A stretch of 64,000 nt of DNA from JBAYDV01 sp041672845 (GTDB taxonomy: Bacteria > Bacteroidota > Bacteroidia > Bacteroidales > UBA932): positions 1 through 64,000 of the forward strand of contig JBAYYV010000003.1 of assembly GCA_041672845.1 (NCBI GenBank), read 5' to 3'. Numbering within the stretch: the first letter of the stretch is position 1; every line of letters begins with the position of its first letter. Below the pieces are notes generated by a model. The model saw only the letters and a program-made list of their open reading frames with translations, did no database searches and was not told the origin of the DNA. Positions 39,388 through 48,700 of the stretch are shown in pieces. The translations under genes were made by a program, and so were the position numbers.

Positions 39388-40686
39388 ATGATAGATTTTA
39401 AGGACGCATTACAGATTCTTGTAGATAATACCATTCCTGAATTTACTGAGACTTCAGATAATTATACAGAAATAATCCCTATAGAAGATAGTGTTAATAG
39501 AATATTAGCTATGGATATAGTTTCGTATTCTGAAATTCCACCATTTAATAGAGCTGCTATGGATGGGTATGCTTGTAAAAGGGAAGATATAGATAAAGGG
39601 AAATATCTTAAGATCCAAGAAATTATCCCAGCTGGAAAACTTGGTGAAAAAGAAGTGATAATGGGAGTGTGCTCTAAAATTATGACAGGAGCTTCATTGC
39701 CGACAGGCGCAGAAGTAATAGTGATGGTAGAAGAATGTGAGGAAATAGAAATTAAGGGCGAAAAATATATGATATTGTCGTCAGACTGTACTAATATAGA
39801 AAATCTGCGTAAGAAAGAAAATTACAGTAAAAAAGGTGAAGATTTGCAGAAGGGTGATATAGTGATTAAAAAGTTTAAACGACTTAGAACCCAGGATGTA
39901 GCGACTATGGCGAGCTGTGGATATAGAGAAATAAGAGTGAACAGAAAGGTGAAAGTGGCAGTCATTTCGACAGGAGATGAAATTTGTGAACCTTTTACAG
40001 ATAAGGAGCAGTCATCTATTAAAAATATACCTAATGAAAAATCAGCAAATCAAATAGTATTGCCAATAGGCAAAATCTTTAATGCAAATTCTTGGCAAAT
40101 CATGGCGCTGTTAAAACAATTTTCTGCGGAACCTACTTATTACGGTATTGCAGTGGATGATATGGAAAAGACTAAAAAACTCTTAAAAAAAGCTGTTTCT
40201 GAAAATAAATTGGTTCTGATTTCAGGTGGTGTTTCGGAAGGTGATTTCGATTATGTGCCTATTGTTATGAAAAAATTAGGGTTTGAAATATTATTTGATA
40301 GAGTAGCTGTTCAGCCTGGAAAACCTACGACATTTGCAGTACGGAAAGTCAATGAACGTAAATATTTAATAGGACTTCCAGGTAATCCTGTTTCGACTTA
40401 TGTTCAAACAAATCTCTTCGTAAAAGCTTTATTATCAGTTCTTAATGGTTTGGGTTATGAGGATAAAACTTATGATTTTGCTCTTGCTAGAGATTATCAT
40501 AGAAGAAATGCTAAAAGATTAGCTCATATTCCTATAGTGTTGACTGCAGATGGGAGAGTTATACCTATAGAATATCATGGCTCGGCTCATATTAGTGCTA
40601 TTCCTAAAGCAGATGGATTTGCCAGAATTCCTATCGGTGTGAAAGAGTATAAAGAAAATGATCAAGTTCAAGTAATATTATTATAA
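39388..40686 (+). CDS. moeA: Molybdopterin molybdotransferase MoeA
   Basis: About 432 residues. MoeA inserts molybdate or tungstate into adenylated molybdopterin. Motifs: PPFNRAAMDGYACK near the N terminus, KIMTGASLPTGAEVIVMVE, STGDEICEP, ISGGVSEGDFDYVP (the pterin-binding SGGxSxG loop), QPGKPTTFAV and GLPGNPVSTYV. An upstream in-frame ATG at 39352 exists, but a promoter element overlaps that extension. It is followed 15 nt later by moaA, so the two form a cofactor operon divergent from wtpBC. No fused MogA domain; MogA is encoded in the fusion at 30454-31461. Confidence 0.93.
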   Translation: MIDFKDALQILVDNTIPEFTETSDNYTEIIPIEDSVNRILAMDIVSYSEIPPFNRAAMDGYACKREDIDKGKYLKIQEIIPAGKLGEKEVIMGVCSKIMTGASLPTGAEVIVMVEECEEIEIKGEKYMILSSDCTNIENLRKKENYSKKGEDLQKGDIVIKKFKRLRTQDVATMASCGYREIRVNRKVKVAVISTGDEICEPFTDKEQSSIKNIPNEKSANQIVLPIGKIFNANSWQIMALLKQFSAEPTYYGIAVDDMEKTKKLLKKAVSENKLVLISGGVSEGDFDYVPIVMKKLGFEILFDRVAVQPGKPTTFAVRKVNERKYLIGLPGNPVSTYVQTNLFVKALLSVLNGLGYEDKTYDFALARDYHRRNAKRLAHIPIVLTADGRVIPIEYHGSAHISAIPKADGFARIPIGVKEYKENDQVQVILL

Positions 40687-40701
40687 AGAAATAAAAGTAT
40701 A

Positions 40702-41568
40702 ATGAAAGATAATTTCGGTAGAGAAATTAGTTATCTAAGAATTTCGGTTACAGATAGATGTAATCTTCGTTGTGTATATTGTATGCCTGCTGAAGGTGTT
40801 CCTTTAATTCATCATTCTCAAATTCTTAACTTCGATGAAATATGTGGTTTTGTAAAATATGCTGTCGCTCATGGTATTCATAAAGTTAGACTTACGGGAG
40901 GTGAACCTACTGTTAGAAAGAATATTACGACTTTAGTGTCTATGCTTTCATCCATAGAGGGTATTCATGATTTAGCTATGACTACTAATGCTCAGCTTTT
41001 GGAAAGTATGGCACTGGAATTAAAACAAGCAGGACTAAATAGAGTGAATATTTCGTTGGATACTCTAGATCCAGATAAATATAGAAAGCTTACAAGAATC
41101 GGAGATATCGAAAAAGTTTTTAGAGGAATAGCCGAGGCTAAGAAAGTCGGTCTGACGCCCATTAAATTAAATTGTGTTTTGATGAATGAGCCTGCTGATA
41201 ATAACCTTTGTTCTTTACCTGATGACCATACAAATGTTTCTAAGAAAAAGACTGAGAAAAATCAACAGCATAGAGTACAGATGCAAAAATTTGCTGATGA
41301 CAATGATTTAGATCTTCGTTTCATACATTATATGAACTTAAAGGATGGTAGTTTCTCTGTAGTCGAGGGTGGTCGAGGAGGAGACTGTCCAAACTGTGAT
41401 CGCTTGCGATTAACTTCTACTGGATTATTAAAGCCTTGTTTGTTCTCAAATATATCTTATGATATTCGTAAACTAGGATATGAAAAAGCTTTCCAAGAGG
41501 CTATAAAAAATAAACCTCATCATGGTGTAGCTAATACAGAAGATGAGTTTTATACTATAGGTGGATAA
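40702..41568 (+). CDS. moaA: GTP 3',8-cyclase MoaA (short form)
   Basis: A 288-residue radical-SAM enzyme that starts molybdenum/tungsten cofactor synthesis from GTP. The SAM cluster motif is Cys20, Cys24, Cys27 in VTDRCNLRCVYCMP. The second cluster is Cys229, Cys232, Cys246, with the same spacing (x2, x13) as in E. coli MoaA, and the C-terminal GG is present. It is ~40 residues shorter than the usual ~330: the segment between RFIHYMNL and CPNC is only ~16 residues. This looks like a real short variant, because all functional residues remain. Follows moeA by 15 nt. Confidence 0.92.
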   Translation: MKDNFGREISYLRISVTDRCNLRCVYCMPAEGVPLIHHSQILNFDEICGFVKYAVAHGIHKVRLTGGEPTVRKNITTLVSMLSSIEGIHDLAMTTNAQLLESMALELKQAGLNRVNISLDTLDPDKYRKLTRIGDIEKVFRGIAEAKKVGLTPIKLNCVLMNEPADNNLCSLPDDHTNVSKKKTEKNQQHRVQMQKFADDNDLDLRFIHYMNLKDGSFSVVEGGRGGDCPNCDRLRLTSTGLLKPCLFSNISYDIRKLGYEKAFQEAIKNKPHHGVANTEDEFYTIGG

Positions 41569-41593
41569 AATAGTAGTAAAAAGCTATAGATTC

Positions 41594-42496
41594 TTATTTA
41601 TAGATAGGAGTTTGTCCCATTTCCTTAAGAATTTTCATACCATGATTTTTATCTAATATGAAATTCACAAATTCATTAGCTAATTTTTTATTGGGTGCAT
41701 TTTTTAATATGCATAAACTGTAAGTCATAGGAGTACCCTTTATAATTATACTATCTTTAGGGCTGGATCCTCTTACTTTTACAGATACTGATGCATAATG
41801 ATTAGCAAATTCTTTATTTGAAAGATTAATCTCATCTGGTAATTCTAAATAAGGTAACCCATGCTGAATAGCTACAGATTTATATAAGAAAATATAATCC
41901 AATGCACCTGAATCTAATAGAGCTATAAGATCTACTTCTTTAGGACGAATAAAACGATGGTCCTTAGCTAGAAACTCATTTATATCGAAAGGACTCTTAT
42001 TATTATAATATTGCTGAGCCAGTTTCATAACTAAAATAGATCTATATCCACAAGGATCACTATTAGGATCTGATCTACCGTAAAAAACATCTGGTTTTAA
42101 TAAAATTTTAAACCAATTCTGATCATTAATTTCATCATGATATCGAGAATTCTTGGTGTAAACGATAGACATTTCATTACCTGCAAATACAATATTTGAA
42201 TCAGTGTACTTAGGTAATAATAATTTATCTATTACAGTATAATCAGCAGATGCCATAATATCACATTCTTTTTTTAATTCAGTGATTTTTCTAGCACAGT
42301 CTATACTGCCAGATGCTTCCATTATGAAATCTACATTAGGATGTGACACTTTAAAACTATCAGCAATAGTCTTAAAAGGCATTGAAAGGCTGCCTGCATG
42401 AAATATCTTTATTTGTTCATTATTTTGAGTACAAGAAAATAAAAATGGAACAAATAAAATGAGTAAAAAGTATTTATTAATATTTATAGATTTCAT
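41594..42496 (-). CDS. wtpA: Tungstate/molybdate-binding lipoprotein (WtpA/ModA-like)
   Basis: About 300 residues from the ATG at 42496, which gives a clean lipoprotein signal (FLLILFVPFLFSC). The ORF extends upstream to 42547 but would overlap the previous gene and bury the signal. Mature motifs IKIFHAGSLSMPF and GRSDPNSDPCGYRS (pocket loop of WtpA proteins) and SADYTVIDKLLLP indicate an oxyanion-binding protein of the WtpA type rather than classical ModA. It works with the permease and ATPase encoded at 37829-39311. It overlaps no other gene from this start and lies just downstream of a sulfite-oxidase-like lipoprotein gene. Confidence 0.88.
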   Translation of the reverse strand: MKSININKYFLLILFVPFLFSCTQNNEQIKIFHAGSLSMPFKTIADSFKVSHPNVDFIMEASGSIDCARKITELKKECDIMASADYTVIDKLLLPKYTDSNIVFAGNEMSIVYTKNSRYHDEINDQNWFKILLKPDVFYGRSDPNSDPCGYRSILVMKLAQQYYNNKSPFDINEFLAKDHRFIRPKEVDLIALLDSGALDYIFLYKSVAIQHGLPYLELPDEINLSNKEFANHYASVSVKVRGSSPKDSIIIKGTPMTYSLCILKNAPNKKLANEFVNFILDKNHGMKILKEMGQTPIYK

Positions 42497-42527
42497 GATT
42501 ATAAAGATTTTTGGATTTCTTATTAAA

Positions 42528-43733
42528 CTAATCTTCCGGTATATCATAAGGAATAAGTCTTATTTCTGATACACTTCTTATCGCTCTATCAGCGAAGTGA
42601 TCAGGTGCGATATATGCTCTGTAATTATTTCTATTAAGTTTCTTAAATTCATTTATTAGAAGAATTTCTCTCTGGTCATTTCTATTTAATACCTCTGATA
42701 CAGAAAAAGCACATCTATAACCATCTATGCCACAGATACTAAACATACCTTCTCTAACAAATTTAGGATCGTATTTATTGAAATATTTAATAAGAATATC
42801 TCTTAGCATAGGACCTGTAAAAGTTTTTTCACCTTTGAATCCCATACTTCTACCATAAAATATGGCAGCATGAGATACTACAGGAATACTTTTATCTATA
42901 TCACCTATTTTGCCTAATTCTTGATAATCATTATCGACTACTTTAATATAACCAGGATAATGTTTAAAAATAGTATCATTTCTAACTACGATGTAATTAC
43001 CTTTTAAAGAACGTATAGTAATTTTAGAAGGATTAGGGATATTCCTTTCTGCTATGAGGTCATTTTTGCAAACTATTTTAGTCTGTGTAGGGTAAGGCCA
43101 TAATTCACCAGTCTTCCCAGTGGGAAGGCGAGTGGCTCTTTTGGCTATTATAATACTATAAGGACATGCAGCATAGAAGATTTCTCCCCAAGAAAAAAGT
43201 GCTTTATCTCCTTTATCATTGCTTATTTCGACATATAAATCTACAGGAGGATAGAAAGAATTTTTATTTACTTTATCTATTTTAATAGAGTTTAGGATAT
43301 CGCAAAGTGCATAACCATCATATCTAAAAGCACCATAAAAATCTCTTCCATTTATAGTGCTAGCTGGTGCACCATTAGGAGCTATTTGAGCTGGGTTATC
43401 CCTATTGTATCTTTTTTTAACCCAACCAGTAGAATCTATAAAATCGCCATGAAATCTACTACCTTCTACTTTTGCTTCCATAATAGTGACAGAACGAAGT
43501 GGCAAATCTGTCAGGTCTATGGTTTCATCACTTTCTACTTCACCAGTAATTAAAATATGAGAATTCCCTTCTAAAGTTTTAGGTTCAGTTTGATTAAAAA
43601 AGTTATTAGAGCCTGACTGCCATACTAAGGTAGAGCCACTAATAGCATCAATAGATGATTTACAAGAAGAAATAGAGGTAATACATATAAAACATACTGC
43701 TATCAATATTCCTAAATTAGATAATTTTTTCAT
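42528..43733 (-). CDS. Lipoprotein with two sulfite-oxidase-fold-like domains
   Basis: A 401-residue lipoprotein (signal 1-23, Cys24). Two halves each resemble the oxidoreductase molybdopterin-binding (SUOX) fold: residues ~60-215 contain ITGEVESDETIDLTDLPLRSVTIMEAKV and YDGYALCDILNSIKID, and ~250-400 contain FTGPMLRDILIKYF and GIDGYRCAFSVSEVL. I do not see a clear cofactor-ligating Cys, so whether it binds a pterin is open. It is immediately upstream of wtpA and downstream of cyuA (10-nt gap). Possible roles are a metal-pterin carrier or a periplasmic partner; neither is proven. Similarity is weak and by eye. Confidence 0.55.
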   Translation of the reverse strand: MKKLSNLGILIAVCFICITSISSCKSSIDAISGSTLVWQSGSNNFFNQTEPKTLEGNSHILITGEVESDETIDLTDLPLRSVTIMEAKVEGSRFHGDFIDSTGWVKKRYNRDNPAQIAPNGAPASTINGRDFYGAFRYDGYALCDILNSIKIDKVNKNSFYPPVDLYVEISNDKGDKALFSWGEIFYAACPYSIIIAKRATRLPTGKTGELWPYPTQTKIVCKNDLIAERNIPNPSKITIRSLKGNYIVVRNDTIFKHYPGYIKVVDNDYQELGKIGDIDKSIPVVSHAAIFYGRSMGFKGEKTFTGPMLRDILIKYFNKYDPKFVREGMFSICGIDGYRCAFSVSEVLNRNDQREILLINEFKKLNRNNYRAYIAPDHFADRAIRSVSEIRLIPYDIPED

Positions 43734-43743
43734 AGAATTAAGA

Positions 43744-45027
43744 TTATTTTTTTACCATTATATTCAAAATTAATTCATCAGTAGATTGCATACCAACAGA
43801 ACCTATTTTAGCGACATTTTGTAAAGTTTTTTCGATATCATCTTCTATTATACCATCGTTTCCAGAAACACAAACATTGTCTAATGCCAGTATAGCAGCT
43901 TGCATAGCTGAAGATACACCGGCAGCGACTTTTAATGAACAACCTACTTTGGCTCCATCACAAATCATACCGATGATACTACCTGCCATATTTTTGATAG
44001 CACTACACATAGTGTTATAACCACCATTTCTCATATATACTATACCGCAAGAAGCTCCTATAGAGGCTATCACTGCACCACAAAGGGCTGAAAGCTGACC
44101 TAGATGTCCTTTTATATGAATAGCTACTAGATGACTAATAGTAAGTGCTCTAGCTAGAGTTTCTTTATCTACTCCAGTTTTTTCAGCGATAACTATAATA
44201 GGTACCGTAGCTGCAAGGCCTTGGTTACCACTACCAGAGTTAGACATGGCAGGAAGCATACACCCAGCCATACGGGCATCAGAAGCAGCTGCAGTCATAC
44301 CCATAGCATAATTCATGAGGCCATCACCATATACAGATTTATTATTATTGTTCATAAGAGTTTTACCTACTCTAAGGCCACAGTCTTTTTTAAGACCTTC
44401 TTTAACCAGAGCCATATTCATATCGACACAGTCTAATATAAATTCTATATCTTTAAAATCTACAGAAGTAGCAAATTGATAAATTTCTTTTACAGTAATT
44501 TCAGCAGCTAGATTACTCTTAATTTTAGGGATGTCCTTACTTGTAGAAGATTTATTAGTATAATTATCTAAAAGGATTTTACTATCAAGTTCTATTTTTA
44601 CGAAATTAGTGTGCTTATCAGCTATTATTACAGTAGCAGTATGAGAGCTAGAAAAAACAGTAGCTTCTACATATAATTTTTCTGGATTAGGAGCTATTTC
44701 TATAGTTACCCTTTTTTCATCTACCATTTTTAAAGCTTGTACTACATTATAAGGAGTAACATCTTTAAGAACTTCTAATTTATATTCGGATTTTCCACAT
44801 ATAGCACCTAAAGCAGATGCTATGTATAATCCAGTTTGCTGAGTACCAGGTATTCCTACACCCATACCATTTTTTAATATATTCCCACTAATTTTTACTT
44901 CGATTTTACCGGGTTGTTCCCCTAATATTTCTACACTTTTAGCTACGGCTAAAGCTACTGCTATGGGTTCAGTACAACCTAAAGCGGGTTTTACTTCTTG
45001 TTTAAGAAGTTCTATCATTTTATTCAT
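43744..45027 (-). CDS. cyuA: L-cysteine desulfidase / serine dehydratase-like (UPF0597, CyuA)
   Basis: A 427-residue UPF0597 family protein. CyuA members are [4Fe-4S] enzymes converting cysteine to pyruvate, sulfide and ammonia. Motifs: VKPALGCTEPIAVALAVAKS at the start, GIPGTQQTGL, SDARMAGCMLPAMSNSGSGNQG (around 253-274), and a late GCSLKVAAGVSSAM. Conserved Cys residues fit the cluster. A -7 motif TATCTTTG (minus, 45113-45120) lies ~85 nt upstream. It may be co-transcribed with the SUOX-like lipoprotein and wtpA. It is divergent from the aldehyde:ferredoxin oxidoreductase gene, and cysteine breakdown could feed amino-acid fermentation. Confidence 0.87.
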   Translation of the reverse strand: MNKMIELLKQEVKPALGCTEPIAVALAVAKSVEILGEQPGKIEVKISGNILKNGMGVGIPGTQQTGLYIASALGAICGKSEYKLEVLKDVTPYNVVQALKMVDEKRVTIEIAPNPEKLYVEATVFSSSHTATVIIADKHTNFVKIELDSKILLDNYTNKSSTSKDIPKIKSNLAAEITVKEIYQFATSVDFKDIEFILDCVDMNMALVKEGLKKDCGLRVGKTLMNNNNKSVYGDGLMNYAMGMTAAASDARMAGCMLPAMSNSGSGNQGLAATVPIIVIAEKTGVDKETLARALTISHLVAIHIKGHLGQLSALCGAVIASIGASCGIVYMRNGGYNTMCSAIKNMAGSIIGMICDGAKVGCSLKVAAGVSSAMQAAILALDNVCVSGNDGIIEDDIEKTLQNVAKIGSVGMQSTDELILNIMVKK

Positions 45028-45246
45028 TAAGAATTTATATTTTAAGTTATTATTAATCGTTTCAGTTTAATATTTTAAGTAAACACCAAGAATGGTTATT
45101 TTCAAAACGATACAAAGATAAAAATTTTTCAAATTATTTAATAGACTATTTATAAGAAATATAGAGCAAGTTTATTATATGATAGTTTAAAACTATTATA
45201 ACTGCATTTTAATATGAAGAAAATTTAAAACTTTCCATTCATACTG

Positions 45247-45277
45247 TTTGAAATGAAGTGTATAAAAATTACATTTG
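45247..45277 (+). promoter_or_regulatory. Promoter of the AOR gene
   Basis: TTTG at 45247-45250 and TACATTTG at 45270-45277 with 19 nt between them match the Bacteroidota consensus. Start near 45283 gives a 20-nt leader. Confidence 0.85.
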
Positions 45278-45302
45278 TATAAATAATTAACAAAAACTAC
45301 CA

Positions 45303-47459
45303 ATGGACTTACGTAAAATCAAAGAAACTAGAAAAATATTGACTAGTGTTCCTTATAAGTGGAAACCTTTAGAAAAAGGATATACAGATGTGGATCTCTA
45401 TGTTAATGTACAAACTAAAAAAATAGAATTTAGACCTATTTCTCCTGCAGTTAAAGACAAATTTGTGGGTGGTAAAGGTTATGGACTTCGTTTTTTATGG
45501 GATGCAGTGACACCCAAAACTAAATGGAATGATCCTGAAAATGAATTAGTGATTTCAGGTGGTCCAGTTTGTGGTATCACTCAGTATTCTGGTTCTGGGA
45601 AAAGTATTTGTGTAGGTTTATCTCCTCAAACAGATAGAATTGCTGATTCAAATGTAGGTGGTCACTTCGGACCTCATTTAAAATTTGCTGGTTTTGATTC
45701 TATCGAATTACAAGGAATAGCCGAGAAAGATGTAATCGTTTATATAGATGGTGTTAATCATAATATCGAAATATTTGAACCATTTAAAGAATTAGACATT
45801 GATTCTCATTTATTATGTGAAGAATTACATGAAATGTTCTCTGATAATGAAAGGGATAAATTAAATGTATCTGTGGTATCTTCTGGTTCTGCTGCAGAAC
45901 ATTCAGTTATCGGTATGTTAAATTTCAGTTTTTATGATGTTAAACGTAAGAAAATAAGATTAAAACAAGCAGGTAGAGGTGGACTTGGTACTTTACTAAG
46001 ATATAAACATATCAGAGCTATCGTAGCTAAGATTCCTAAAGTGGGACCTAATTTAAATAATGTAGTGGATTTGGCTACTATTTCTGAAAGAGGTAAGAGG
46101 ATCCAGAAAGAAATGAAAGAATTAGACGATTCTCAGTCTAAAATGAAAAAAGTGGGAACAGCTCATTTAGTAGATCTTATGGCTGATTATGATTTATTAC
46201 CAGTTAAGAATTATAAATTTGGTGATCATCCAAAAGTACCTTTAATCGGAATTAAAAAATGGGAAGAAATTTTTACTCAAGGGGTAAATGACGGTTGTTG
46301 GATAGGATGTGCTATGCAGTGTGCTAAAGCAGTAGATGATTTTCCTTTACAAACAGGTCCATATAAAGGAACTAAAGTTATAGTCGATGGTCCTGAATAT
46401 GAGACTGCTGGAGGACTTGGCTCTAATCAAGGAATTTTTGATCCATTTAATTTAATAGAACAAAATTTTTATTGTGATACTTATGGAATATGTACTATTT
46501 CATGGGGGAATATAATGGGTTTTGTTATGGAATGTTGGGAAAATGGTATCCTTAATTCTGAAAGAACTTATGGATTAGACTTCACATGGGGTAGAGGTGA
46601 TTCTTCTCTTGAATGTATGCATCAGATGGCAAGAGGTGAAAAATTTGGCCTTATAGCTGGTCTGGGTGTTCATAGAATGAAAAAACTATTTATTGAAAAA
46701 GGATGGGGAGATCCTCAGTTCTTACAAGATATAGCTATGGAAAATAAAGGCATGGAATATTCAATGTATATTTCTAAAGAATCTCTTGCTCAGCAGGGTG
46801 GATTTGCTATGACTAATAAAGGCCCTCAGCATGATGAAGCTTGGGTAATTTTTATGGATATGGTAAATAAGCAGCTACCTACATTCGAGGATAAAGCTGA
46901 AGCATTATACTATTATCCTATGTTTAGAACATGGTTCGGTTTAGCTGGATTATGTAAATTAGTTTGGAATGATGTCGAGCCTGCTAATAATAGCGAAACA
47001 GATGAACCTGCTAAGGTCCCAGAACATGTCGATAATTATGTGGAAATTTTTAAAGCTGTTACAGGACGTCCATTCTCTAAAGAGGAAATGATAATTCAGT
47101 CTGAAAGAGTATATAATTTCCAGAAAATATTTAATATTCGTATGGGATATGGTTTAAGAAAGCATGATGCGCAGCCATATAGAGCATGTGGTCCTGTTAC
47201 CTTCGAAGAATATAATTCTAGAATAGTTAGATACGAAAATGAATTAAGAAATGAATGTGGTCTGGATCCAGATAAGATGACTCTTCAAGAAAAATATGAT
47301 GCTACTAGAAAATATCGTGAAGATAAATACGAGAAATTATTGGATGCTGTATATAAGAGAAGAGGATGGAACAATGCAGGTATTCCTATTATAGAACATC
47401 TTAAAGAAATTAAGATGGATTTACCTGAATTGATAGAGATTATTAAGCCTCTTCAGTAA
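45303..47459 (+). CDS. Aldehyde:ferredoxin oxidoreductase (tungsten-type)
   Basis: A 718-residue tungsten-dependent oxidoreductase of the AOR family, which oxidises aldehydes to acids and passes electrons to ferredoxin through a 4Fe-4S cluster. The N-terminal domain (about 50-240) contains VGGKGYG, the tungstopterin-binding GPVCGITQYSGSGK and GRGGLGTLLRYKHIRAI. The cluster ligands are Cys332, Cys336, Cys340 (CWIGCAMQC) and probably Cys551. The x3-x3 spacing differs from the CxxC-x3-C of Pyrococcus AOR, so this resembles other AOR clades. PEYETAG (364-370) is conserved. No signal peptide, so cytoplasmic. Length matches the long YdhV-like branch. Its exact aldehyde is unknown. Confidence 0.9.
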   Translation: MDLRKIKETRKILTSVPYKWKPLEKGYTDVDLYVNVQTKKIEFRPISPAVKDKFVGGKGYGLRFLWDAVTPKTKWNDPENELVISGGPVCGITQYSGSGKSICVGLSPQTDRIADSNVGGHFGPHLKFAGFDSIELQGIAEKDVIVYIDGVNHNIEIFEPFKELDIDSHLLCEELHEMFSDNERDKLNVSVVSSGSAAEHSVIGMLNFSFYDVKRKKIRLKQAGRGGLGTLLRYKHIRAIVAKIPKVGPNLNNVVDLATISERGKRIQKEMKELDDSQSKMKKVGTAHLVDLMADYDLLPVKNYKFGDHPKVPLIGIKKWEEIFTQGVNDGCWIGCAMQCAKAVDDFPLQTGPYKGTKVIVDGPEYETAGGLGSNQGIFDPFNLIEQNFYCDTYGICTISWGNIMGFVMECWENGILNSERTYGLDFTWGRGDSSLECMHQMARGEKFGLIAGLGVHRMKKLFIEKGWGDPQFLQDIAMENKGMEYSMYISKESLAQQGGFAMTNKGPQHDEAWVIFMDMVNKQLPTFEDKAEALYYYPMFRTWFGLAGLCKLVWNDVEPANNSETDEPAKVPEHVDNYVEIFKAVTGRPFSKEEMIIQSERVYNFQKIFNIRMGYGLRKHDAQPYRACGPVTFEEYNSRIVRYENELRNECGLDPDKMTLQEKYDATRKYREDKYEKLLDAVYKRRGWNNAGIPIIEHLKEIKMDLPELIEIIKPLQ

Positions 47460-47492
47460 ATATCATTAGCTACTAAATTTGTAATTATAGAT

Positions 47493-48647
47493 ATGAGGGA
47501 AAATAAACTTAATATATTACATATATTTTTAGATGATTCTTTTCTCGATGGAGTTATAAATGTATTTGAACGCTATGAAAGAACACACAATATCTATTTA
47601 TATTATTCAAAAAATAAAAATTGTAAGTTCTCTCATACTAAAAATGTAGAGAAAATAACAGTTGTATATTCTAAAAAAGAATATTATAAATATTTGTCAT
47701 CTAAAGATATAGATGTTATATATTTTCAAGCTATATTTCCTATTCAGTATCATTTATTTAAATATATAGATGATAAGAAAATAGTAATTTGGTGGGCATG
47801 GGGATCAGATTTATATAATCCGTCATTTACCATGCCTGCTATTTGTTATTATCCTCAATATAAGCCTTTAACTAAAGGATTTATACGAAAAAATCCTCGA
47901 AATATTATTCAAAAAATTACTATCCCGTTACTTAGTATATTTTTCAAACCACGTCAGAAAAAGGTAGTTTCTAGAGTAGATTATTGCAAAAATGTTCTTC
48001 CTATAGAATATGACTTATTAAAAGAAAATGTTAAATATTTTAGAGCTAAACCTTTAAAATACTATATGCCTTTATCTGGATCTTTAATAGATCATTCAAG
48101 TGATGGTGATATATTATTAGGAAATTCTTCTACTGCTTCTAATAATCATTTAGATGTATTAAACCTATTATCTAAGAAAGGAGTTATTAATAAAATATTG
48201 ATGCCTCTTAATTATGGAAAGATGAATTATAGATTTTATATAGAGAAGTATTTCCCTATTAATCTAAATATAAATACTCTTAAAACTAGACTTCCTTTTA
48301 TTGAATATCAAACATTGATAAATAAATGTTCTTATGCTATATTTGGGCATATAAGACAGCAAGCAGTAGGCAATATACATATGTGTTTCACTGCTGGTAT
48401 AAAAATGTTTTTCTATAAAGACAGTATGGTTTTTAAACAGTTTAAACCATTAGGATTCATTATATATTCTATAGAAGATGATTTAAATTTAGAAGAACTC
48501 AGTATCCCCTTAACTAAAGAACAATCTCTAAAAAATAAGAAATTATTTGCTGATATGACTTCTGGAAATTTAGAAACATCTAGAAAACAAATTGATTCTG
48601 TAATAGATGAATTGATATCAGAACGAAATTTAAGGATAAAAAAATAG
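47493..48647 (+). CDS. Fuc4NAc transferase-like glycosyltransferase (GT56)
   Basis: A 384-residue cytoplasmic transferase resembling TDP-N-acetylfucosamine:lipid II N-acetylfucosaminyltransferase (WecF, GT56). The signature GNSSTASNNHLDVLNLLSK (around 210-228) and WWAWGSDLYNPS (around 93-104) are both present, and MPLNYG plus FGHIRQQAVGNI fit the family. The sugar is an inference. A -7 motif TAAATTTG is at 47474-47481, so it has its own promoter and is not coupled to AOR. The final 23 nt (AGGATAAAAAAATAG region) lie in the left arm of a 66-bp perfect palindrome. No other polysaccharide gene is nearby. Confidence 0.8.
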   Translation: MRENKLNILHIFLDDSFLDGVINVFERYERTHNIYLYYSKNKNCKFSHTKNVEKITVVYSKKEYYKYLSSKDIDVIYFQAIFPIQYHLFKYIDDKKIVIWWAWGSDLYNPSFTMPAICYYPQYKPLTKGFIRKNPRNIIQKITIPLLSIFFKPRQKKVVSRVDYCKNVLPIEYDLLKENVKYFRAKPLKYYMPLSGSLIDHSSDGDILLGNSSTASNNHLDVLNLLSKKGVINKILMPLNYGKMNYRFYIEKYFPINLNINTLKTRLPFIEYQTLINKCSYAIFGHIRQQAVGNIHMCFTAGIKMFFYKDSMVFKQFKPLGFIIYSIEDDLNLEELSIPLTKEQSLKNKKLFADMTSGNLETSRKQIDSVIDELISERNLRIKK

Positions 48648-48690
48648 AGAAATAATTAATTATTTCTCTATTTTTTTATCCTTAAATTTC
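48625..48690. repeat. 66-bp perfect palindrome (bidirectional terminator)
   Basis: Two exactly complementary 33-nt arms meet at 48657/48658 with no spacer. The centre (agagaaataattaattat) is followed by a run of seven T on either strand, so it can act as a terminator for the plus-strand GT56 gene and the minus-strand LruC gene. The left arm overlaps the last 23 nt of the GT56 coding region. Its length and perfection are unusual for a simple terminator. Confidence 0.85.
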
Positions 48691-48700
48691 TAATTCAATA

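Noticed and set aside
48625..48690. Palindrome as an insertion-sequence end
   Set aside because: No transposase, target-site duplication or partner inverted repeat nearby.
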